Source of the DNA: Lachnospiraceae bacterium
Lineage (GTDB): Bacteria > Bacillota > Clostridia > Lachnospirales > Lachnospiraceae
Length of the DNA: 35,970 bases
Assembly: GCA_015057275.1 (NCBI GenBank)
Contig: SVEO01000018.1
Coordinates: 1 to 35,970, forward strand
Direction: 5' to 3'
In this document: positions 30,982-35,970 of the stretch, piece after piece
Numbering within the stretch: the stretch's first letter is position 1
Layout: each line of letters starts with the position of its first letter
Made by a program: the position numbers and the translations under genes
The notes under the pieces: generated by a model
The model's input: only the letters and a program-made list of their open reading frames with translations
Told to the model about the DNA's origin: nothing
Database searches by the model: none

Positions 30982-31707
30982 ATGGCATACAGAAAAAACA
31001 CATGGAGATTTCCGAACGCGGTTGAGGTGGTGGAATACCACACAGCGCGGTACGGCGCACCGGGGCAAAGACGCATCAAACGGCAGAATCCAACGCCCGA
31101 GCAGATGGAGCGACAGAACCAGCGTAACCGCGAACGCAAGGCAAGACATAAGCTGAGACAGCATTTTGTTAAAAATGACTATTTTTCCACACTGACCTAT
31201 CGGAGAGAGGCACGACCGCCGGACATGCTTACGGCAAAGAAACACTGGGCCGCATTCATCAAACGGGTGCGGCGAGAGTATAAGAAACATGGCGCCGAGG
31301 TTAAGTGGCTGCACAACATCGAGGTTGGAACCAAGTACGGCTGGCATATACACATTATCATCAACCGCATTCCGGACACAGACATCATCTTGCGGAATGC
31401 ATGGGAGCATGGAAAGGTAGTAAGTCAGTTGCTGTACGAAAAAGGAGAATTCCGAGAGCTGGCGGCATACATAACCAAGACGCCGAAGACCGACAGCAGA
31501 TTACGCGAGACATCTTACTCTACGTCCCGCAATTTACCAATACCGGAACCTGAGGTTAAGACATATACCCGGTGGAAAACGTGGAAGGAAATTAAGATAC
31601 CAAAAGGATACTATCTCGACAAGGAATCGGTACACGAAGGAAACAACCAAGTGACCGGGCATCCATACCGATGTTACACGTTGATAAAGTTGAACAGGAG
31701 GATTTAA
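30982..31707 (+). CDS. HUH-type rolling-circle replication/relaxase-like protein
   Basis: The ATG at 30982 is the best start (a TTG at 30943 is possible), giving 241 residues. After a basic N-terminus, the HUH parts follow: motif 1 YFSTLTYR (67-74), motif 2 GWHIHIIINR with H122 and H124 for metal binding, and motif 3 LAAYITKTPK with Y163 as the probable nicking tyrosine, then TSYSTSRNLPIPEP. The order and spacing match Rep endonucleases that nick an origin and start rolling-circle replication. In this element it may replicate the excised circle or process it for transfer. It opens a tight run of genes that leads to the PcfK/PcfJ-like pair. Confidence 0.75.
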   Translation: MAYRKNTWRFPNAVEVVEYHTARYGAPGQRRIKRQNPTPEQMERQNQRNRERKARHKLRQHFVKNDYFSTLTYRREARPPDMLTAKKHWAAFIKRVRREYKKHGAEVKWLHNIEVGTKYGWHIHIIINRIPDTDIILRNAWEHGKVVSQLLYEKGEFRELAAYITKTPKTDSRLRETSYSTSRNLPIPEPEVKTYTRWKTWKEIKIPKGYYLDKESVHEGNNQVTGHPYRCYTLIKLNRRI

Positions 31708-31709
31708 GG

Positions 31710-31919
31710 ATGCAGGAAGTAAGGATTTACATAGAACTTGACAAGAAATGCCCACAGAAAATAACGCGCCGGTATGGCTATGTACTTGAATGTAATACAG
31801 AAAAAGGGATTGCAACAAGAGAGAGCTTTGGACAAGCGGAAGGAAGCTATCACGCAGTCACGCTACAGGCGCTTTTAGAAGCAATAGGGCGTATGCTGGA
31901 TGGCTGCAAAGCGAGATGA
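31710..31919 (+). CDS. Small protein resembling a reduced RNase H-like fold
   Basis: ATG 31710 has AGGAGG 7-8 bases upstream and is preferred to a start at 31671 inside the Rep gene. The 69 residues read MQEVRIYIELDKKCPQ, RRYGYVLECNT, then GSYHAVTLQALLEAIGRML: the strand-strand-strand-helix order of the first half of RNase HI, where the helix normally carries the second catalytic acid. The first acid is displaced and the second missing, so an active nuclease is unlikely. Such short proteins are common next to PcfK/PcfJ genes. The fold assignment is tentative. Confidence 0.55.
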   Translation: MQEVRIYIELDKKCPQKITRRYGYVLECNTEKGIATRESFGQAEGSYHAVTLQALLEAIGRMLDGCKAR

Positions 31920-31940
31920 GGAAACAGGAGGATATGAGAT

Positions 31941-32423
31941 ATGTTTGAAAAATTTGGAGAATTTGACACCTATAGTGAAATAAATGAATTAGCAGAGAAT
32001 CTGTTTAATGAGGGCGACCTTAAAAGTATCAAGGTGGTAGCAGAAGAGAACGGAATCCCGGCCGAGGTAGCAGAGGCGTACATCAATATGGAATTGCCAT
32101 ACTTGTGCGATGCATTAAGCGCCGCACTCGGAAAGATTGATATTGAGGTAGCAGAACTGAAGCCAAAGGAAATCATGGAAGATTGGGTGGAGTATCTCCG
32201 CGGCCAGTGTATTGAGAATGAGAAGCTTGCCTTAAAGGTACGTAAAAAGGATAAGAGTTTAAAGGGTTGCATCGGAGCGCTGTTGTCATGGTCATTTAAA
32301 AATCAACAGCCGGTCGACAAAGACATCATCAAGGCCGCAGGCGTGAACGCCGGCAAAGTGACCTTGGGTATTCCGGGCATGGGCAGAGCAAAGAAAATCA
32401 TCAACAAGTATTACGGAGCGTAG
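31941..32423 (+). CDS. PcfK-like protein (family overlapping AcrIIA9 annotations)
   Basis: The 160 residues include FDTYSEINELAENLFNEGDL, KVVAEENGIPAEVAEAYIN, DIEVAELKPKEIMEDWVEYL, VRKKDKSLKGCIGALLSWSF and the end LGIPGMGRAKKIINKYY. This is the pattern of PcfK-like proteins, first seen in the processing region of the conjugative plasmid pCF10 and frequent in Firmicute phages. Members are often labelled Cas9 inhibitor AcrIIA9 family, because AcrIIA9 belongs to this group; whether this one inhibits Cas9 is unknown. AGGAGG precedes the ATG, and the PcfJ-like gene follows after 9 bases, as in many related elements. Confidence 0.7.
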   Translation: MFEKFGEFDTYSEINELAENLFNEGDLKSIKVVAEENGIPAEVAEAYINMELPYLCDALSAALGKIDIEVAELKPKEIMEDWVEYLRGQCIENEKLALKVRKKDKSLKGCIGALLSWSFKNQQPVDKDIIKAAGVNAGKVTLGIPGMGRAKKIINKYYGA

Positions 32424-32432
32424 GAGGCGGTT

Positions 32433-33953
32433 ATGGCAAAAAAAGAAAAACCAAGCATGGATGAATTGTTTGCAACACTGCCGGATGTACCGACAGTGTA
32501 TGAGGAATGGTGTTTTCAGGATTTCCCGAATCCACCGATATATTACCGAAGAGAGGGCAAAATAGCTCACTGCACCTGCGGAAAATGTGCAGGGGACTAT
32601 ACAACTGCTGATGTGCCGGTAAGAGGGAAAAACGCAAAGTGTCCATTGTGTGGACACTCCGGCGAGTATGAATGGAAAAGGATAACAAAAACAATAAACA
32701 CAAGTGAAACGAAGTATTTACTCCAGCGTACGAACGATGGCAACGTGGTTGTGCGCGAATACCATGCACATCAAGGATTTAGACAATACCGAAAAATGTA
32801 TCGTTCCTTACTTGAAGTAAGAAGATTTTTTTTAAGGTTAGGTGCAGTACAAGGCTATAACCATACAAGTTGGAAAGAACTGTGGTTTACCAGTCCGCAG
32901 AAAATCTATCTAAATACCGGCGAACTATATCCAACATGGGAAGACGAATTGAAGAAATCAAATTTGAAGTATTGCGACGTAAGTGCAATCAAGGAACTTA
33001 CGAAAAGAGGCAGTGGCAATCCTGAAGTAGACGATAGAAGTACGGTAGATATATTGATTGCATACGCAAACAATCCGGCAATCGAAATGTACACAAAGGC
33101 AGGATGGAAATCTACAGTGTCAAGTCTTGTTTGGAATCAGGGAAAAAATAAAAATATCAATCGTTTCGGCAAATCCCTAAGTACTCAATTGAGATTAAAG
33201 GACAAGACACTCATCCGCCGATTTGTCGAGAGCCAAGGCCGATTAACTCTACTCCCGGTGCTGCAGTTGGAAGAAAAAAGCGGAGCACACTGGAGTACAG
33301 AAATGGAAGAAAAAATCGAGCAGCTTAACAGATACTATACTGGCGAACGCGCAGTGAAGTATCTGCTGAAATATATGACGGCACAGCAGCTTATAAATCG
33401 AGTCGTACAATACAAAGAATACTACGGCACAGAGCAAATGGTAGTATCACACTATTACGACTACTTAAAGATGCGCGAGGAACTCGGATACGACATGCAT
33501 AACGAAATTTATTTGCACCCAAAAGATTTAAGGCGTGATCATGACCAGATGGTCAAGGGAAAAAATGCAAGAGCGGACGAGCTTTACTGCACAAAGAAAA
33601 ATGCGGAATACCCAGGAATAGAAAAAATATATAAAGATTTGAGCAAAAAGTATGAATATCGCAAAGATGGTTACATCATCCGTCCCGCGGCCAGCGCAGA
33701 AGAAATTGTAATGGAAGGACGCAACTTGCATCACTGTGTGGGAAGGGATGAATATCTTAACAAGCACAACAGAGGCACTAGTGTTATTTTGTTTTTACGA
33801 AAAGAAAAATATCCGGAGGAACCATATTACACCATCGAAATTCAAAAAAATAGGATAGTGCAATGGTACGGGGAAAAGGACAGAAAGCCAGACAAAGAGA
33901 TAATCGAACCATATTTAAATGCATACGTCGCATCGTTAACCAAAGCAATATAG
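32433..33953 (+). CDS. PcfJ-like protein
   Basis: The 506-residue protein has an N-terminal zinc-ribbon-like set (HCTCGKCAGDY, then AKCPLCGHSGEYEW) and a long helical middle. The C-terminal PcfJ signature follows: EGRNLHHCVGRDEYL, TSVILFLRKEKYPEEPYYTI, and IVQWYGEKDRKPDKEI. PcfJ-like proteins accompany PcfK in plasmids and phages; they are suspected to act in DNA processing, with no proven activity. Length and motif order are normal. AGGAGG precedes the ATG. It forms an operon with the PcfK-like gene upstream and the next gene 26 bases downstream. Confidence 0.85.
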   Translation: MAKKEKPSMDELFATLPDVPTVYEEWCFQDFPNPPIYYRREGKIAHCTCGKCAGDYTTADVPVRGKNAKCPLCGHSGEYEWKRITKTINTSETKYLLQRTNDGNVVVREYHAHQGFRQYRKMYRSLLEVRRFFLRLGAVQGYNHTSWKELWFTSPQKIYLNTGELYPTWEDELKKSNLKYCDVSAIKELTKRGSGNPEVDDRSTVDILIAYANNPAIEMYTKAGWKSTVSSLVWNQGKNKNINRFGKSLSTQLRLKDKTLIRRFVESQGRLTLLPVLQLEEKSGAHWSTEMEEKIEQLNRYYTGERAVKYLLKYMTAQQLINRVVQYKEYYGTEQMVVSHYYDYLKMREELGYDMHNEIYLHPKDLRRDHDQMVKGKNARADELYCTKKNAEYPGIEKIYKDLSKKYEYRKDGYIIRPAASAEEIVMEGRNLHHCVGRDEYLNKHNRGTSVILFLRKEKYPEEPYYTIEIQKNRIVQWYGEKDRKPDKEIIEPYLNAYVASLTKAI

Positions 33954-33979
33954 AAAAACTTAGTTGGAAGGAGTAACAC

Positions 33980-35278
33980 ATGAACTACATACAGATGACC
34001 CTCGATGACTGGGTCAATATGAAAGAACAGTTAAAGAAAGAACTCATCGGCGCATCGGAAAGCTTCGTGCGCATCGGGTATATCCTCCGCAAAATAGAAG
34101 AGCAGCACCTCTACGAGCAGGACGGATACGCATCCATTGCGGATTTTGCAAAGGCAGAATATGGATTAAGCGCATCCGCGGTATCAAGATTTATAGGAAT
34201 AAATAAAAAGTATTCCATCAACGGCAATTCCGACCAGCTTTGCCCGGAATATGCTCTCATGGGTAGCAGTAAGCTTTCTGAGATGCTCACATTACCGGAT
34301 CATGATTTAGAGATGATTCAGCCGCAGGCAACAAAGGAAAATATCAGAGAATTAAAGAGATTTAATAGCGCCTCGCCGGTAGCAGGCGTGGCCGATGATA
34401 TCCGACAGCTGATTGAGCAATTCTACCGCGAGAATCAAAATGAGCTTAACGAGGTATTCCGCGAACAGGTGGTAGCAGTTGTTCACAAAAAGCGCTTCGT
34501 GGAAATTATTAATCCGTCCGGAAACCGTTCGTTCAAGAAGGGAATGTATTTCCTGATGATGTACGAAAATCGAATCGTTGCGAAGAAATTCGGCAGCAAC
34601 CCGCAGGAAATGACGTGGGAAGAGTTTATCAACATCACAAATGAAATCTTCGGTGCCGCAGCCGACGGTGCCAATACCTGGCGGCATTACTTCGGAGAGT
34701 CGGAAACGCCGGTCGAAGAAACAACAGAAGAACCGAAAAAGGAGGAAAAAGCAAAACCAACTTCTGAATCACAGAAAGAAGAAAAAAAACCAAAAGCAGA
34801 GCCAACCCAAGAGCCCGTTGCGCCGGCGCAAATCCCACCGGAAGAACAGCCAACAGAGACCGATATTCAACCGGCCGAGCGCGTGGAAGGTGAAGTCGAA
34901 GAAAAGAAATTCACAAGCCGAAAAGCATACCTAGATTCCCTGACGGAATATGGCATGGCCGAGTATTTTGCAAAAATAATGCCAACCATAGACCCGGCGC
35001 TGCACGGTAACCGCGAATACTGGGAGAAGTGGTTGAACGAGGAAGTAGATGATTCTGGAAATACGTGGGAAGCAGAAGAAAACAGGGAAGTGAAAAACCC
35101 AGAAAAGATACCACCGATAAAAAGAGGATGTATAACGGGATTAAACCCATATGGAACATGTGCATGTTGTGGAAATAATGAAACAGTGGAATGTTGCAGC
35201 CAATGTAGAGAGGACTGCAATTGCCGCTGTGGATGGTTAAAGACCGAGAACAAGCAGAAGGAGGAACTTCCGACATGA
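33980..35278 (+). CDS. Phage early protein, DNA-binding-like N-terminus and Cys-rich tail
   Basis: The 432-residue product begins with a helical domain (about 1-130) whose YASIADFAKAEYGLSASAVS, RFIGINKKY segment looks like a helix-turn-helix, followed by SSKLSEMLTLPD, ENIRELKR and a second folded part to about 235. Residues 236-310 are a low-complexity Glu/Lys/Pro/Thr linker. The end carries nine cysteines in CACCGNNETVECCSQCREDC and NCRCGW, a probable zinc-binding module. Proteins with the same N-terminus occur with PcfJ/PcfK in Clostridial elements and may act in replication or partition; no activity is established. AAGGAG precedes the ATG; the next gene overlaps it by 4 bases. Confidence 0.75.
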   Translation: MNYIQMTLDDWVNMKEQLKKELIGASESFVRIGYILRKIEEQHLYEQDGYASIADFAKAEYGLSASAVSRFIGINKKYSINGNSDQLCPEYALMGSSKLSEMLTLPDHDLEMIQPQATKENIRELKRFNSASPVAGVADDIRQLIEQFYRENQNELNEVFREQVVAVVHKKRFVEIINPSGNRSFKKGMYFLMMYENRIVAKKFGSNPQEMTWEEFINITNEIFGAAADGANTWRHYFGESETPVEETTEEPKKEEKAKPTSESQKEEKKPKAEPTQEPVAPAQIPPEEQPTETDIQPAERVEGEVEEKKFTSRKAYLDSLTEYGMAEYFAKIMPTIDPALHGNREYWEKWLNEEVDDSGNTWEAEENREVKNPEKIPPIKRGCITGLNPYGTCACCGNNETVECCSQCREDCNCRCGWLKTENKQKEELPT

Positions 35279-35613
35279 TTTCAAAACCGACAAAAAAGAA
35301 AAAGAGGAAGCAACACAAAGCAAGTATCCTACACAAGAAAGACGGAACCTGTTATCTCTGCGCAATCCTGGACAATTCACACTGCCAACAGTATGTGCAG
35401 GAACACCACATCTTCGGAGGCCCCAATCGAATCCATTCCGAGGCGGAAGGACTGAAAGTGTATCTTTGCTTAAAACATCATACCTCCGGCCCGGTAGCAG
35501 TACATAATAACGCTGACATCATGCAGATATTGCATGAAGCCGGCCAGAGAGCATATGAGTGCGAGCATACAAGAGAGCAGTTCACTGCGAAGTTCGGAAA
35601 GAACTATCTGTAG
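35275..35613 (+). CDS. Small HNH/DUF968-like phage protein
   Basis: ATG 35275 overlaps the previous stop (ATGA) and has AGGAGG upstream; the longer frame from 35221 would lie in the preceding gene. The 112 residues show a basic start and a Cys/His core: CYLCAILDN, HHIFGGPNR, VYLCLKHHTSG and AVH, the pattern of small HNH-like metal-binding proteins common in phage replication/recombination regions. Two C-x2-C-type half-sites and the EHHIFGG motif suggest zinc binding and possible nuclease activity. It is translationally coupled with the upstream gene. Confidence 0.75.
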   Translation: MISKPTKKKKRKQHKASILHKKDGTCYLCAILDNSHCQQYVQEHHIFGGPNRIHSEAEGLKVYLCLKHHTSGPVAVHNNADIMQILHEAGQRAYECEHTREQFTAKFGKNYL

Positions 35614-35626
35614 AGAGGGAAGAGGA

Positions 35627-35970
35627 ATGGGAGAATTAAAAAAATATGAATTAACAAGTGATTTTATTATCAATTGCTTCGGGAAAAAGTTATTTCGAAT
35701 TAAAGCCTTGATTTCGTTTAGGACTATCAAAGCGGGAGAGTTAGGCGGCTACGTGGAAAGTGAAGCAAATTTGGCACAGACCGGCGATGCATGGGTATCC
35801 GGCAATGCATGGGTATCCGGCAATGCAGAGGTATCCGGCAATGCAAGGGTATCCGGCAATGCAGAGGTATCCGGCAATGCATGGGTATCCGGCAATGCAG
35901 AGGTATCCGGCAATGCAAGGGTATCCGGCAATGCAGAGGTATCCGGCAATGCATGGGTATCCGGCAATGC
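35627..35970 (+). CDS. Hexapeptide-repeat (left-handed beta-helix) protein, 3' end outside the window
   Basis: The frame starts MGELKKYELTSDFIINCFG after AGAGAGGGAAGAGG and is open to the window end (114 complete codons). After a conserved head (FRIKALISFRTIKAGELGGY, VESEANLAQTGDA) it becomes a run of x-V-S-G-N-A hexads from residue 56, where x is Trp, Glu or Arg. V-S-G-N-A-x fits the hexapeptide pattern of left-handed beta-helices. Proteins with this head and repeat are found in phages and bacteria; a structural or surface role is likely but unproven. Confidence 0.8.
   Translation, partial: MGELKKYELTSDFIINCFGKKLFRIKALISFRTIKAGELGGYVESEANLAQTGDAWVSGNAWVSGNAEVSGNARVSGNAEVSGNAWVSGNAEVSGNARVSGNAEVSGNAWVSGN
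35792..35970 (+). repeat. 18-bp tandem repeat, ten units visible, array continues
   Basis: Each unit is NNN followed by the invariant 15 bases GTATCCGGCAATGCA. The variable codon is TGG, GAG or AGG, in the order W, W-E-R-E, W-E-R-E, W, so a 72-bp higher-order unit (35810-35881, 35882-35953) is itself repeated. No silent differences occur among the units. Confidence 0.95.

Larger units (their letters stand above)
24979..35970. mobile_element. Integrated prophage-like element in cotJC, right end outside the window
   Basis: From the cotJC break to the window end all genes are mobile-element types: large serine recombinase, Abi-type HEPN protein, S24 repressor and Cro with operators, small early genes, HUH Rep, PcfK-like and PcfJ-like proteins, an HNH-like protein and a repeat protein. 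No structural, lysis or conjugation genes are seen in this 11-kb part, so prophage, integrative mobilisable element or a skin-like remnant are all possible. The CI/Cro switch favours a phage origin. Confidence 0.8.

Noticed and set aside
35727-35967. Minus-strand frames through the 18-bp repeats (HCRIPL- and ALPDTS-type repeats)
   Set aside because: They are only the complement of the plus-strand hexapeptide repeat; the plus frame has a start, a ribosome binding site and a conserved non-repeat head.
35792-35970. CRISPR array
   Set aside because: The repeats are contiguous 18-bp coding units without spacers.

Overview
The window looks like a chromosomal segment of an endospore-forming, low-to-mid-GC Firmicute, most likely a Lachnospiraceae-type Clostridium relative. 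The evidence is the cotJABC spore-coat operon, DUF1836 and RlmD-type proteins of Clostridial character, strong AGGAGG ribosome binding sites, a pstSCAB-phoU operon and a Clostridia-style prophage-like early region.

Layout. Positions 1-1750 are a worn region: the 3' end of an IS3/IS150-type insertion sequence, two tandem XRE regulators (one broken by an in-frame stop) and a frameshifted gene relic. Positions 1750-15235 are mostly housekeeping genes: DUF1836 regulator, PspA, PcrA helicase, an acidic single-span membrane protein, RlmD methyltransferase, an AT-rich orphan gene followed by a relic of a second RlmD-type 3' end, a PurF-like protein lacking the glutaminase cysteine, a FAD/Rieske oxidoreductase, a HAD phosphatase, a ComEC-like metallo-beta-lactamase protein and a sodium:solute symporter. 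Positions 15394-24127 hold a thioredoxin reductase-like protein, pstS-pstC-pstA-pstB-phoU (PstS appears circularly permuted), apt, and the potassium uptake pair trkA-trkH.

At 24287 the mother-cell coat operon cotJA-cotJB-cotJC begins. cotJC is cut off after about 68 codons, in its conserved EELAH segment. Directly against the break, in opposite orientation, lies a large serine recombinase, and everything from there to the window end (at least 11 kb) reads as an integrated prophage-like element. The arrangement resembles the intervening elements in sporulation genes (for example skin in sigK) that are excised in the mother cell; the other half of cotJC would lie beyond the right edge.

Inside the element: the recombinase; a short predicted plus-strand RNA with its own promoter and terminator; an Abi_2/AbiF-type HEPN protein with an extra C-terminal Cys/His cluster, preceded by its own strong promoter and a compact two-hairpin RNA ending in an intrinsic terminator (the layout expected for an AbiF toxin with RNA antitoxin); an S24 (CI/LexA-like) repressor divergent from a Cro-like protein, with the same palindromic operator placed in the spacers of two successive promoters; then small early proteins, an HUH rolling-circle-type Rep protein, a PcfK-like protein (family overlapping AcrIIA9 annotations), a PcfJ-like protein, a DNA-binding-like protein with a Cys-rich tail, a small HNH-like protein, and the start of a hexapeptide-repeat protein whose 18-bp repeats are nearly perfect and run off the window.

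The most interesting points are the interrupted cotJC with its recombinase, the AbiF-plus-RNA module, and the duplicated operator/promoter switch. All functional assignments are from reading the sequence; no database search or structure prediction was run.
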